A DNA stretch of 64,000 nucleotides from Streptomyces cyaneochromogenes (GTDB taxonomy: Bacteria > Actinomycetota > Actinomycetes > Streptomycetales > Streptomycetaceae): positions 9,982,001-10,046,000 of the forward strand of contig NZ_CP034539.1 of the NCBI RefSeq assembly GCF_003963535.1, read 5' to 3'. The notes below the pieces were generated by a model. It made no database searches, was not told where the DNA came from, and saw only the letters and a program-made list of their open reading frames with translations. Every line of letters begins with the position of its first letter. The first letter of the stretch is position 1. Shown here one piece after another: positions 53,066-62,552 of this stretch. Position numbers and translations under genes: made by a program.

Positions 53066-53674
53066 ATGCAGGACGTGCGCGTGGTGCTCATCGGGGGAAC
53101 GTCCCACACCGGCAAGTCGACCGTGGCCCGGGCCGTCGCCGAACGGCTCGGGTTCGCCTGCCGCTCGACGGACAGGCTCGCCCGGCACCCCGGGCGGCCC
53201 TGGCGGACGCCGGAGTGGGAACCTCCGCCGCATGTCGCCGAGCACTACGCCACCCTGGACGTCGACGAACTGATCCGGTCGGTGTCGGACCACTACGCAC
53301 GCCTGTGGCCCCGCATCGAGGAACTCGTCGTCGACGGGGCGAGCGGAGAGGGCCCCGGCCTGGTCCTGGAGGGCTCCGCGCTGTGGCCGGCCCGGGTGGC
53401 CGGGCTGATGACCGTGCCCGGCACCCGGGCCGTATGGCTCACGGCCGATGAGACGGCGCTGCGGGAGCGCATGCGGGCGTCGGCGCGCTACGGGGAAATG
53501 ACGGACCAGGAGCGCCACTTGGTCGACAAGTTCCTCGCCCGTGCCGAGCGCTTCCAGACGCTGATGGCACAGGACCTGGACGCGCGCGGCCTGGCGCGTG
53601 TCGACACGGGCGGCCTCCCGGCGGGCAGGGTGGCGGACTCGGTGCTGGCGGCCGTCGGCGTGCCCGGGCGCTGA
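53066..53674 (+). CDS. P-loop kinase-like ATP-binding protein
   Basis: The 202-residue cytoplasmic protein begins with a Walker A motif (LIGGTSHTGKSTVARAVAERL) and resembles the AAA/2-phosphoglycerate kinase-like group that phosphorylates small molecules. Lys and Ser/Thr of GKST are intact. The acceptor is unknown. ATG 53066. It stands 35 bp after the GH32 gene but there is no evidence of a functional tie. Confidence 0.8.
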   Translation: MQDVRVVLIGGTSHTGKSTVARAVAERLGFACRSTDRLARHPGRPWRTPEWEPPPHVAEHYATLDVDELIRSVSDHYARLWPRIEELVVDGASGEGPGLVLEGSALWPARVAGLMTVPGTRAVWLTADETALRERMRASARYGEMTDQERHLVDKFLARAERFQTLMAQDLDARGLARVDTGGLPAGRVADSVLAAVGVPGR

Positions 53675-53763
53675 GGCCCTGTCGCCACGCCCGCCGAACA
53701 CTGTCACGATCTTCCTGGAACCGGCTCGGACCGGAGCCGGTGCGGACGATCGACGGAGTGCGC

Positions 53764-54738
53764 ATGACGACGGACAGGGCCACCGCGCAGGGGACGGAGC
53801 AGGTGGCGGGGATCGAGGTGAAGCCGGTCGCCGGGCACATCGGGGCGGAGATCGCGGGCGTCGACCTGGCCGGCGAGCTGGACGACGCCGTGGTCGCGGC
53901 GATCAGGGCGGCGGTGCTGCGCTGGAAGGTCGTGTTCTTCCGCGGACAGCGGCTGGACCACGCCGGGCATGTGGCGTTCGCGCGCCGGTTCGGCGAACCG
54001 GTCGTCCTGCGCAAGCGGGGGAGCGCCTCCCCGTCGGACTTCCCCGAGATCGAGACGACCGCCGACCGGCTGGAGCTGGGCGGGAAGTTCGGCATGGAGC
54101 ACGACGAGTGGCTGCGACGGCGCCGCCACACCCTGCTGCGTGGCTGGCACTGCGACCACGGCGCCCGTATCGACCCGCCCGCCGCGACGATCCTGCGCGC
54201 GCAGACCGTACCTCCGTACGGCGGCGACACCACCTGGTCAAACCTCGCGGCCGCGTACGCCGGACTCTCCGGCCCGGTGCGGGAGTTCGTGGACGGCCTG
54301 CGGGCCGAGCACCGACTCGGGGTCGGCTACCAGCCCCGCCCCGGCGACGACGCCTACGTCCGTCATCTGCTGGAGCGTCAGGTCGCCTCGCTGCATCCCC
54401 TGGTGCGCGTCCATCCGGAGACGGGGGAGCGGGTGCTCTACGTCAACGGCTACTACGTCGAGCAGATCGCCGACCTCTCGCGGACGGAGAGCCGGGCGAT
54501 CCTCGACATGCTGCTGGAGCAGGTGGTCCGCCCGGAGTACACGGTCCGGTTCCGCTGGGAGCCCGGCAGCGTGGCCTTCTGGGACAACCGGGCCACCATC
54601 CACCTCGCGCCCAGCGACAACGCCCACCTCGACTTCCCGCGGACCATGCACCGCGTGATGCTCGTCGGTGACGTGCCGGTCGGGGTGGACGGCAAACCGT
54701 CGGAGCCGATCATCGGGACCGAACCGGGGCTTTGGTAG
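53764..54738 (+). CDS. TauD/TfdA-family Fe(II)/2-oxoglutarate dioxygenase
   Basis: The 324-residue enzyme has the iron ligands His129-x-Asp131 (WHCDHG) and His280 (ATIHLAP), and an Arg (DFPRTMHRVML) for 2-oxoglutarate. Taurine or other sulfonates, or alkyl sulfates, are typical substrates; here unknown. The ATG at 53764 follows GGAG; GTG 53740 is an alternative. Immediately after the stop lies a 77-bp copy of part of the sensor kinase gene. Confidence 0.9.
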   Translation: MTTDRATAQGTEQVAGIEVKPVAGHIGAEIAGVDLAGELDDAVVAAIRAAVLRWKVVFFRGQRLDHAGHVAFARRFGEPVVLRKRGSASPSDFPEIETTADRLELGGKFGMEHDEWLRRRRHTLLRGWHCDHGARIDPPAATILRAQTVPPYGGDTTWSNLAAAYAGLSGPVREFVDGLRAEHRLGVGYQPRPGDDAYVRHLLERQVASLHPLVRVHPETGERVLYVNGYYVEQIADLSRTESRAILDMLLEQVVRPEYTVRFRWEPGSVAFWDNRATIHLAPSDNAHLDFPRTMHRVMLVGDVPVGVDGKPSEPIIGTEPGLW

Positions 54739-54764
54739 CCCCGACACCGGGTGGCAGTGGCGGG

Positions 54765-54841
54765 ACACCGGCGCGGTCGTGCTCGTGCTGGTGTACGCGC
54801 TGCCCCGGTGGGGATCGGGACGCGAGATCGTGCTGGGCGTC
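54765..54841. repeat. 77-bp direct repeat, copy A (fragment of sensor kinase gene)
   Basis: The segment is identical to 57626-57702 in the sensor kinase gene (same orientation) and is still in frame for TGAVVLVLVYALPRWGSG. One mismatch follows, then five more matching bases. It lies between the dioxygenase and the MMPL gene. Confidence 0.95.
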
Positions 54842-54881
54842 GCGGTGAGGTGCCGGACGCCAAGGGCGGGCAGGAGTTGAG

Positions 54882-57152
54882 TCAACGGTCGACCAGCCGT
54901 GGACGCGGGGCCTCACCCGTGGATTCCGCGTCGGGGTCGTCGGTGCCGACCGGGCCGCGGGGAAGCATCCGGTCCAGCCACCCCGGCAGCCACCAGTTGG
55001 TCCGGCCGAGGAGTGTCATGGTCGCCGGTACCAGCACCATGCGTACGACCGTGGCGTCGATGAAGATCGCGGTGGCCAGGCCGAGCCCGAACATTTTGGT
55101 GGAGGGGTCCTCGGCGACGGCGAAGGACAGGAAGACCGCCACCATGATGAGGGCGGCCGAGGTGATGATCCGGGCGGTGCCCGAGACGCCCTCGACGATC
55201 GCCGTGCCGTTGTCGCCGGTGCGCAGGTACTCCTCGCGTACGCGGGAGAGGAGGAACACCTCGTAGTCCATCGACAGGCCGAACAGGATGGCGAAGAGGA
55301 ACATCGGGATGAACGACACGATCGGAACCGTCGCTTCCAGCCCGATGAGTGCTCCTCCCCAGCCCCACTGGAAGACCGCGACCATGATGCCGTAGGCCGC
55401 GCCGATGCTCAGCAGGTTCAGCAGTACCGCCTTGAGCGGTACGAGTATCGAGCGGAAGACCGGCATCAACAGCAGGAACGACATCGCCAGCACGGTGGCG
55501 ACGAACACCGGCAGGCGCTCGCTGGTGCGTTGGCCCACATCGGACAGGCTCGCGGCGGCGCCGCCGACGTGTGCCCTGGCCGGGCCGTGCCCGATCGCCG
55601 TGGGCAGCACGTCGGTGCGCAGCCGGGCGATGGTGTCGGCCGTGGCCTTGTCCTGAGGGCTGGTCGTCGGGAACACCACGAGGGTCGCGATGCCGGTGGC
55701 CCGATCGATGTGCGTCGGTGCGACGGATGCGATGCCCGGATCCGCCGCGACCGCCCCGACGAGTCGGTCCAGCACGCCCGGATCACCGGCGGGGTCCGCG
55801 GCGATGACGAGGGGACCGTTGGTGCCCGGGCCGAACCCCTCGGCGACGAGGTCGTAGGCGCGGCGCTCGGTACGGCTCTGAGGCAGTGAGCCGTCGTCGG
55901 GCAGGCCGACGCGCAGGCCGAGCAGGGGCAGCGTCGCCGTCAGCAGCAGCCCCGCCGCGCCGACCGCGTACGGCACCGGGTGCCGGCTGACGTGCCCGAT
56001 CCAGCGCCGCCACCCGGCGGCGGGGGCGGCGCCCGCCGCCGGGTCCCGCCGCCGTGCGAGTCGGCCCGGCTTCCTGGTCTGCAGAGCCCGGCGGATCCGG
56101 CCGGTCCGGGCCAGGCGTGGGCCGGCGGCGCCGAGGAAGGCCGGCAGCAGCGTCACCGACGCGACCACCATGATCAGGACGACGATCGACACGGCGAACC
56201 CGCCCACCGTCATGAACGGCACGTTCGCGACCGCCAGGCCGAGGATCGATACGACGACGGTGCCGCCGGCGAAGACCACCGGCCGCCCAGCCGTGGCCAC
56301 CGCTCGTCCGGCCGCCTCGTGCGGAAAGAGCCCGCGCGCGAGGTACTCCCGGTGTCTGGCGAGCACGAACAGCGCGTAGTCGATGCCCACTCCGAGCCCG
56401 ACCATGCTGCCCAGCACCGGTGCGAAGGTGGGGACGTCCGTGACCCCCGCCAGTACCGTCATCGTGGCGACCCCGACGGTCAGTCCGAAGACCGCCATGC
56501 CGATCGGCAGCGCGGCGGCGACGAGCGAACCGAACGCCAGGAACAGGATCGCGGCCGCGGCGAGGAGACCGATCAACTCGCTCGCGCCGCCGTCGGGGTC
56601 GGAGAAGGCGTAGAAGAGGCTCCCGCCCATCTCGATGCGCAGGGGCAGTTCGGCACGCAGCCGGTCGCCGAGATCGACGAGGGCGTCGAGGTCTTCGGCC
56701 GACAGCCGGCTCTGGTCGGGGTACTGCACCCGGACGACCGCGATCCGCCCGTCGGCCGAGACGAGGCCGCCGCGCCCGGCGGTGTCCCCGCCCGCGTCGA
56801 GTGCCCCCGCCGGGTCGCTCGTGCCGAGCACGTGCGGCAGCCGCTTCACCTCGGTCTGCAGCCCTGCGAGAGCGGTGCGCGCGCTGTCGTGGTCGAAGAA
56901 CGTCGCAGCGTCGTCGAGGGGGGTGACGACCACTTGGGCGGTCATCCCCTCCTGGCCGGTGCCGGCCCGCTCGATCAGTTCCGCGGCCCGCTGGGAGTCC
57001 AGTCCCGGCGCGGTCATCGAATCCGCATTCCGCCCACCGAAGGCGACGGCGGCGAGGACGGCGAGCGTGGCGGCGACCAGCCATGCCGCGATCACCCGCC
57101 AGGGATGGCGGGCGGCGCTTGCGCCCAGGCGCAACAGGGCTTTCGAGAGCAT
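54882..57152 (-). CDS. MMPL/RND-family transporter
   Basis: The 756-residue protein has twelve predicted helices in two halves, each with a large extracytoplasmic loop (about 45-190 and 405-540). GLGVGIDYALFVLARHREYL and FGLSMDYEVFLLSRVREEYL are the conserved helix 4/10 motifs of MMPL proteins that export lipids or hydrophobic natural products. The ATG at 57152 follows GGAGG; the 114-codon upstream frame was rejected. It diverges from the two-component pair, its probable regulator. A 77-bp repeat of the kinase gene lies just beyond its stop. Confidence 0.93.
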   Translation of the reverse strand: MLSKALLRLGASAARHPWRVIAAWLVAATLAVLAAVAFGGRNADSMTAPGLDSQRAAELIERAGTGQEGMTAQVVVTPLDDAATFFDHDSARTALAGLQTEVKRLPHVLGTSDPAGALDAGGDTAGRGGLVSADGRIAVVRVQYPDQSRLSAEDLDALVDLGDRLRAELPLRIEMGGSLFYAFSDPDGGASELIGLLAAAAILFLAFGSLVAAALPIGMAVFGLTVGVATMTVLAGVTDVPTFAPVLGSMVGLGVGIDYALFVLARHREYLARGLFPHEAAGRAVATAGRPVVFAGGTVVVSILGLAVANVPFMTVGGFAVSIVVLIMVVASVTLLPAFLGAAGPRLARTGRIRRALQTRKPGRLARRRDPAAGAAPAAGWRRWIGHVSRHPVPYAVGAAGLLLTATLPLLGLRVGLPDDGSLPQSRTERRAYDLVAEGFGPGTNGPLVIAADPAGDPGVLDRLVGAVAADPGIASVAPTHIDRATGIATLVVFPTTSPQDKATADTIARLRTDVLPTAIGHGPARAHVGGAAASLSDVGQRTSERLPVFVATVLAMSFLLLMPVFRSILVPLKAVLLNLLSIGAAYGIMVAVFQWGWGGALIGLEATVPIVSFIPMFLFAILFGLSMDYEVFLLSRVREEYLRTGDNGTAIVEGVSGTARIITSAALIMVAVFLSFAVAEDPSTKMFGLGLATAIFIDATVVRMVLVPATMTLLGRTNWWLPGWLDRMLPRGPVGTDDPDAESTGEAPRPRLVDR

Positions 57153-57173
57153 CGGGTCCTCCAACCACCTTGT

Positions 57174-57193
57174 CGGCCGTCCTTGTACGGCCG
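57174..57193. promoter_or_regulatory. Perfect 7-6-7 inverted repeat in MMPL/kinase divergent region
   Basis: CGGCCGT and ACGGCCG flank a 6-nt spacer 22 bp upstream of the MMPL start. A longer-range pair, GGTTCGTC at 57204 and GACGAACC at 57272, is in the same region. Candidate binding site of the paired response regulator. Confidence 0.4.
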
Positions 57194-57327
57194 CCGATGC
57201 CGAGGTTCGTCGCCACGGCGCTCCGCGGCATCGGCCCGCGGGCCGCGGATCCGTCGGCCCCGGGGCGGAGTGACGAACCGTCCTTTCGGCCGATGCGCGG
57301 CACGGCGCGGTCCCTACGCTGAGAACC

Positions 57328-58500
57328 GTGCTGCGAGACGACCTGCGAACCCTGTGGACCGAACCCCGGCCGCCCGACGCGCCCGCCCGGGTGTGGCGGG
57401 ACTGGGTGCTGCTCGCCGCGGGCCTGGGCGGAGTGGTGCTGGAGGCCACCCTGCGCGAGAACGTCGTGTGGCGGCCGGTGGCGGTGGTGTTCACCGTATG
57501 GCTGTGCCTGCTGCCCCTGTGGCGCCGGACCCGCCCGCTGGCGATGGTGACGCTGGCGTTCGGCTCGGTGATCCTGCTTCAGGTGGCCTCGCTGGTCGCC
57601 GCACCGCGCGAGCCCGTCGGCCTGTACACCGGCGCGGTCGTGCTCGTGCTGGTGTACGCGCTGCCCCGGTGGGGATCGGGACGCGAGATCGTGCTGGGCG
57701 TCACGGTGGTCCTCGCGGCCGCCGCGCTGTGCTCCGTCACGGACGAGACGCCGGTCGTCGAGAACCTCGTGGGCTTCGTCTTCCTGCTGCTGCCCGGCGT
57801 GTTCGGGGCTGCCGTGCGGTTCTGGGTGACCGCTCGCGAGCGGCAGTTGGAGCAGGTGCGCTCCCGCGAGCGCGAGCAGCTCGCCCGGGAACTGCACGAC
57901 ACGGTGGCCCACCACGTGTCGGCCATGGTGATCATCGCCCAGGCGGGCCGGGTGCTCGCGGGCGCCGACCCGTCCGCCGCCGTCGAGGCGCTGGAGGGGG
58001 TCGAGGAGGAAGGGGCGCGCACGCTGGAGGAAATGCGAGCCATGGTCGCCGCGCTGCGCGACCGCGGGGCCGGCGCCGAGCTGGCGCCGCCTGCCGGCGT
58101 CGCGGATCTGGAGCGCCTGGTGCGCACGCCGGGTGGTCGCCTCAAGGTCGACCTGGGGCTCGACGGCGAGCTGGACTCGCTGCCGCCGGCCTTGGACGCG
58201 GCCGTCTACCGCATCGTGCAGGAGTCGGTGACCAACGCGATGCGCCATGCGGTCACCGCGACCGAGGTCCTGGTACGGGTCACCGCGGAACGGCACAAGG
58301 TACGGGTGAGTGTGCGCGACAACGGCCAACGCACCGGCCGAGGTCGCGACGGATACGGACTTGCCGGACTGCGCGAGCGCGCTGCCCTGCTCGGCGGCGA
58401 ACTACAAGCCGGCCCTGGCGCCGACCAGGGCTGGCATGTCGAAGCCGAGCTGCCGAGAGGGAGGACCGAGAGCGGTGCCCATCCGCGTCCTCGTCGCTGA
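57328..58500 (+). CDS. NarL-type sensor histidine kinase
   Basis: The 390-residue membrane kinase has four hydrophobic segments (residues 25-165), then HisKA_3 with QLARELHDTVAHHVSAMV and HATPase (VQESVTNAMRHAV, GYGLAGLRERAALLGG). It starts with GTG 57328. Residues 100-125 are encoded by the 77-bp sequence that is duplicated at 54765-54841. It overlaps the regulator gene by 26 bp, so they are coupled, and diverges from the MMPL exporter, suggesting control of that gene. Confidence 0.93.
   Translation: MLRDDLRTLWTEPRPPDAPARVWRDWVLLAAGLGGVVLEATLRENVVWRPVAVVFTVWLCLLPLWRRTRPLAMVTLAFGSVILLQVASLVAAPREPVGLYTGAVVLVLVYALPRWGSGREIVLGVTVVLAAAALCSVTDETPVVENLVGFVFLLLPGVFGAAVRFWVTARERQLEQVRSREREQLARELHDTVAHHVSAMVIIAQAGRVLAGADPSAAVEALEGVEEEGARTLEEMRAMVAALRDRGAGAELAPPAGVADLERLVRTPGGRLKVDLGLDGELDSLPPALDAAVYRIVQESVTNAMRHAVTATEVLVRVTAERHKVRVSVRDNGQRTGRGRDGYGLAGLRERAALLGGELQAGPGADQGWHVEAELPRGRTESGAHPRPRR
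57626..57702. repeat. 77-bp direct repeat, copy B (within sensor kinase gene)
   Basis: This is the intact source context of the duplicated segment; copy A is 2861 bp to the left in the same orientation, with the whole MMPL gene between. Confidence 0.95.
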
Positions 58501-59137
58501 CGACCAGACGATCATCCGCACCGGGTTGCGGATCATGCTGAACGCCCAGCCCGGCATCGAGGTGGTCGGCGAGGCCGCCGACGGACTGGAAGCGGTGCGT
58601 CTGGCCCGCGAACTGCGCCCCGACGTCTGCCTGTTCGACATCCGCATGCCCGAGATCGACGGGCTCGAGGCCACCCGGTTGGTCGCCGGCCCGGGCGTCG
58701 CCGACCCGCTGGCCGTGGTCGTCATCACCACGTTCGACCTCGACGAGTACGTCTACGGCGCGCTGCGTGCCGGCGCCCGCGGATTCCTCCTCAAGGACAC
58801 GGGACCAGACCTTCTGGCCCAGGCCGTACGGTCGGCGTCCGACGGTGAGGCGCTCATCGCGCCCAGCGTCACCGTCCGTCTGCTCCAGGCATTCGCGGAC
58901 CTGCCCGCCGGCCGGCCCGCGGCCCAGCCGGTCTCCCCCGTCACCGCCCGCGAGGAGCAGGTGCTCCTCGCCGTCGCTCGCGGGCTGACCAACACCGAGA
59001 TCGCCGATGCGCTGCACATCAGCCTCAGCACGGTGAAGACGCATCTGGCCAGCCTGATGGCCAAACTCGGCGCCCGCAACCGGGTCGAGATCGCGATGTG
59101 GGCCTACGAAACGCGCCGTATCCTCCCCGGAACCTGA
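58475..59137 (+). CDS. NarL/LuxR-family response regulator
   Basis: The 220-residue protein has a receiver (Asp9, Asp10; phospho-acceptor Asp55 in LFDIRMPE) and a LuxR helix-turn-helix (VTAREEQVLLAVARGLTNTEIADALHISLSTVKTHLASLM). The GTG at 58475 (VPIRVLVADD) lies inside the kinase 3' end with GGGAGGA upstream. It completes the two-component system that probably controls the divergent MMPL transporter. Confidence 0.93.
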   Translation: MPIRVLVADDQTIIRTGLRIMLNAQPGIEVVGEAADGLEAVRLARELRPDVCLFDIRMPEIDGLEATRLVAGPGVADPLAVVVITTFDLDEYVYGALRAGARGFLLKDTGPDLLAQAVRSASDGEALIAPSVTVRLLQAFADLPAGRPAAQPVSPVTAREEQVLLAVARGLTNTEIADALHISLSTVKTHLASLMAKLGARNRVEIAMWAYETRRILPGT

Positions 59138-59212
59138 GCCGGGTGCCGGGCCGGGACATCGGTGCCTCGGTCGGCTCAGGTCGCCACCAGGTGCCTCACC
59201 CGCCCCAGGGCG

Positions 59213-59231
59213 GGCGCCCGGACGCCTGGGG
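59213..59231. terminator. Hairpin between response regulator and hydrolase genes
   Basis: CCCCAGG and CCTGGGG pair around a GC core between two convergent genes. Confidence 0.5.
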
Positions 59232-59236
59232 GTTGG

Positions 59237-60178
59237 TCAGCGCGCGAGCAGGGCCCGCAGCGCCTTCGCGATGTCGTCCGGCGCCTCCTCCGCCATGAAG
59301 TGGCCGCAGGTGACCGTGGTGTGCCGCAGGTCCGGCGCCCAGGCGCCCCACAGCGCGGCGGCGTCGAAGCCGAGGGCCGCGCCCCAGTCCTGCTGGAGCA
59401 CGCTGACCGGCATCCGCAGCGTGCTGCCTGCCGCCCGGTCGGCCCGGTCGTGCTCGATGTCCACGCCCGCGGAGGCCCGGTAGTCGGCGACGATCGAGGG
59501 CACCGCCGCCCGGCAGGCCGCCAGGTAGGCGGCACGGACCTCCGGCGGAACGGCCTCCCGGTCTCTCGTCCAGATGTCGAGGAAGTGGCCGAAGAAGGCG
59601 TCCGGCGCGGCACTGATCATGCGCTCCGGCAGACCCGGCGGCTGAGCCATCAGATAGAGGTGGAAGCCCACGGCGGCGGAGACGCCGTGCATCACCTCCC
59701 ACATGTCGAGGGTCGGCAGGACGTCGAGGCACGCCAGATGGGTGACCGTGCCGGGATGGTCGAGCGCGGCGCGGAAGGCGACCAGGGCGCCACGGTCGTG
59801 CCCGGCCAACGCGAAGCGCTCGTGGCCGAGTTCACGGGCGAGGGCCACGATGTCCGCGGCCATGGTGCGCTTGGCGTAGACGGTGCCGTCGGACTCCGCC
59901 GGCTTGTCGCTCGCGCCGTAGCCGCGCAGGTCCGGGCAGATCAGGGTGTGGTCGGCCGCGAGATCGGCCGCCACGTGGCGCCACATCAGGTGGGTCTGCG
60001 GGAAGCCGTGCAGCAGCACGACGGGTGTGCCGGAGCCGCCGACGGCCGTGTGCAGGCGGACTCCGTCGGCGACGGGGACGCGGTGATGATCGAAGCCGGT
60101 GATGACAGGGGGCACGGCTGCGCTCCCTGCGGTCATGGCTGCGCCGCGTACGGGCATGGCTGAGCTGTCCATGGTCAT
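59237..60178 (-). CDS. Alpha/beta hydrolase (haloacetate dehalogenase/epoxide hydrolase-like)
   Basis: The 313-residue protein has an oxyanion motif HGFPQT (57-62), the nucleophile elbow GHDRG with Asp128 (the Asp nucleophile of dehalogenases and epoxide hydrolases) and catalytic His in CGHFMAEEAPDD near the end. VPVADGVRLHTAVGG opens the fold. The ATG at 60178 has AAGGAG 7 nt upstream; two repeated GTCATGGCTGCG words lie in the first 50 bp. Substrate unknown. It diverges from the BTAD regulator. Confidence 0.88.
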   Translation of the reverse strand: MTMDSSAMPVRGAAMTAGSAAVPPVITGFDHHRVPVADGVRLHTAVGGSGTPVVLLHGFPQTHLMWRHVAADLAADHTLICPDLRGYGASDKPAESDGTVYAKRTMAADIVALARELGHERFALAGHDRGALVAFRAALDHPGTVTHLACLDVLPTLDMWEVMHGVSAAVGFHLYLMAQPPGLPERMISAAPDAFFGHFLDIWTRDREAVPPEVRAAYLAACRAAVPSIVADYRASAGVDIEHDRADRAAGSTLRMPVSVLQQDWGAALGFDAAALWGAWAPDLRHTTVTCGHFMAEEAPDDIAKALRALLAR

Positions 60179-60270
60179 GGCTGCGCTCCTTACCGATGCG
60201 AAACGATGGATGGGTGGAGGATGCCTCTTGGAGGATCTTGTTCCTCGATCCTCCTGGGAGCGGATGAGCA

Positions 60271-62331
60271 GTGGATGAGCAGCGCCTGGAAGGCCCGCGA
60301 CAGCGTCGGACGGTGGACGACGCGCTCCCCGGCTTCGGCGTGCTCGGGCCGGTCACGGCCTGGGACGCGGAGGGGAACGCCATCGCCCTGAAGGGGCCGC
60401 GGCACCGCTCGGTGCTGGCCCGGCTCATCGTCGCCCGGGGACGTGTCGTGCCCGTCTCCCGCCTGGTGGACGATCTCTGGTCGGATCCGCCCGGCGACGC
60501 GGTGGGTGCCGTACGCACGTTCGTCGCCGCGTTGCGCCGCGCCCTCGAACCGGGCCGCCCGCCCCGCAGCCCGGCCCGGCTGCTCGTCACCGACGGCCCG
60601 GGATACGCCCTGCGCACCTCGACGGACGCGGTCGACGCCTGGCGCTTCGAGGCGGCGGTCGCCGCCGCCGGGACGCTGCCGCCCAAGGAGGCGGCCGTAC
60701 GGCTGGAGGAGGCGCTCGGCTGGTGGCGCGGACCCGCCTACGCTCAGTTCGCCGACCAGCCGTGGGCGCGGGGCGACAACCGCCGTCTGACCGAGTTGCG
60801 CCTGCACGCCGTGGAGCTGCGTGCCGAGGCGCTGCTGTCGCTCGGCCTGGCCGACCGCGCGGCCGCGGACCTCAGGGCGCACGCGGCCGAGCATCCCTGG
60901 CGTGAGAACGCCTGGCGCCTGCTGGCCCTGGCGCTGTACCGAACCGGTCGGCAGGCCGACGCGCTGGACGTGCTGCGCCGGGCCCGTGCGCTCCTGGCCG
61001 AGCACCTGGGCGTCGATCCGGGCCCGGGACTGCGCTCCCTGGAGGCGGACATCCTCCACCAGGCCGACCACCTCGACCAGCCGCCGGAAAACCCCGCCGG
61101 CCGGGTCTGGGAGCAGGTCGCCGCCGCCTACGACCGTGCCGTCGCCCCCGACGCCCGGGCACGCCTGGAGTCGACGGCCGGCCTGCTGCGCAACCTCGCC
61201 GTAACCGGCGGCAGCGGACTGCCGGCCGCCCGCGAGCACCGGGTCGCGGCGATCGCGGCCGCCGAGGAACTGGGCGACGCCGAACTGACGGCCCGGGTGA
61301 TCGGCGCCTACGACGTCCCGGCGATCTGGACCACCCTGGACGACCCGGAACAGGCCGCACACGTGGTCGCGGCCGCCGAGCGCACCCTCGCCGCCCTGCC
61401 TTCCACCGAGTTCCCGGCCGGGCTCGAACAGGGCGGTTCCCCCGTCGGCCAGGAGGCGGCCAGGGCCCGGTTGCTGGCCACCATCGCCCTGGAGTCGCGT
61501 GGCACTGCCCTCGCCCGTGGCTCTCAGGCCGCCCGCCAGGCAGAGGAGATCGCTCGCCGGCTGGACGATCCGGTGCTGCTGGCGTTCGCCCTCAACGGGG
61601 CATTCATGCAGTGCTTCGACCGCGCCGGACTGGCGCCGCGGCGCGACGAGATCGGCGCCGAACTGGTCGCGCTCTCGGCCCGGCACGGCCTGGCCGACTT
61701 CGAGATCCTCGGCCACCTCGTCCGGCTCCAAGCCCGCTGCGCCCTCGGCGACTTCACCGCGGCCGACCGGCACGCGGCCGCCGCGGACGCACTGGCCGTA
61801 CGGCACGAGCGGCCGTTGGTGGGCGTGTTCACCGGCTGGTACGCGGCGCTGCGGCTCGACGCCACGGACCAGGCACCGGCGAATCAAGCGGAAGCGGCCT
61901 ACCGGGACGCGGCCGGCCTGCTCCGCGACGCGGGTATGCCGGGCCTCGCCGAGGGCCTGCTGCCGCTCGCGCTGCTGTGCCTGCGCCTGCGGCACGGGCT
62001 TCCCCTGAGCTTCGACGAAGACACGGACTGGGGCCCGTACGCCCCCTGGGCGCACCCCCTTCTCCTCCTGGACCGGGGCCACCTCCCGGAGGCCGCCGAG
62101 GCACTGGACGCCACACCCGAGCCGCCCCGCGGCCTCCTCCAGGAGGCTCTGTGGTGCCTCACCGCCCGAGCGGCACTGGCGCTGGGCGACCACCAGGTCA
62201 TGGCACGCGCCCAGGCCGCCCTCACCCCGGCGGCCGGCGAACTGGCCGGTGCGGGCAGCGGCCTGCTGACCCTGGGCCCGGTCTCGGCCCACCTGACCGA
62301 CCTGGCAACCGCCCTCGCGGGCACGGAATAG
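60271..62331 (+). CDS. AfsR/SARP-like regulator with BTAD domain
   Basis: The 686-residue protein has an OmpR-type winged helix at the N-terminus (FGVLGPVTAWDAEGNAIALKGPRHRSVLARLIVARGRVVPVSRLVDDLW), a BTAD domain (about 105-250; WWRGPAYAQFAD, RLHAVELRAEALLSLGL, NAWRLLALALYRTGRQADAL) and a long helical, TPR-like C-terminus. There is no P-loop NTPase domain. SARP-type proteins activate secondary-metabolite clusters. It starts with GTG 60271; GTG 60316 is possible. The next gene is an acyl-AMP ligase, consistent with a biosynthetic cluster border. Confidence 0.88.
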   Translation: MDEQRLEGPRQRRTVDDALPGFGVLGPVTAWDAEGNAIALKGPRHRSVLARLIVARGRVVPVSRLVDDLWSDPPGDAVGAVRTFVAALRRALEPGRPPRSPARLLVTDGPGYALRTSTDAVDAWRFEAAVAAAGTLPPKEAAVRLEEALGWWRGPAYAQFADQPWARGDNRRLTELRLHAVELRAEALLSLGLADRAAADLRAHAAEHPWRENAWRLLALALYRTGRQADALDVLRRARALLAEHLGVDPGPGLRSLEADILHQADHLDQPPENPAGRVWEQVAAAYDRAVAPDARARLESTAGLLRNLAVTGGSGLPAAREHRVAAIAAAEELGDAELTARVIGAYDVPAIWTTLDDPEQAAHVVAAAERTLAALPSTEFPAGLEQGGSPVGQEAARARLLATIALESRGTALARGSQAARQAEEIARRLDDPVLLAFALNGAFMQCFDRAGLAPRRDEIGAELVALSARHGLADFEILGHLVRLQARCALGDFTAADRHAAAADALAVRHERPLVGVFTGWYAALRLDATDQAPANQAEAAYRDAAGLLRDAGMPGLAEGLLPLALLCLRLRHGLPLSFDEDTDWGPYAPWAHPLLLLDRGHLPEAAEALDATPEPPRGLLQEALWCLTARAALALGDHQVMARAQAALTPAAGELAGAGSGLLTLGPVSAHLTDLATALAGTE

Positions 62332-62552
62332 GAGCTGGACCCCGGCCCGATCGGACGCCGAAGGAGTCCGGCGGAGAGCCGGAGAGCGCTGGGCCGTCCT
62401 CTGCCGAAACAGCCCCGGCGGTCGTCCGGTACGTACTCCGGGGCAGGGCAATTCGGCGGTGAACCGGTCGAACATTCTCCTCGTCATACTGGTGAATGAT
62501 CGAAAACGCTGCTGGCGGGTGCCCTGGCCCCGTGCGACGAGGAAGGAAGCGC

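Noticed and set aside
54668..54880. Plus-strand frame containing TGAVVLVLVYALPRWG after the dioxygenase
   Set aside because: It is the duplicated fragment of the sensor kinase gene without a start, domain context or catalytic region, so I list it only as a repeat.
57153..57494. 114-codon N-terminal extension of the MMPL gene
   Set aside because: It is arginine/serine-rich, overlaps the divergent kinase start, and the ATG at 57152 has a good ribosome site.
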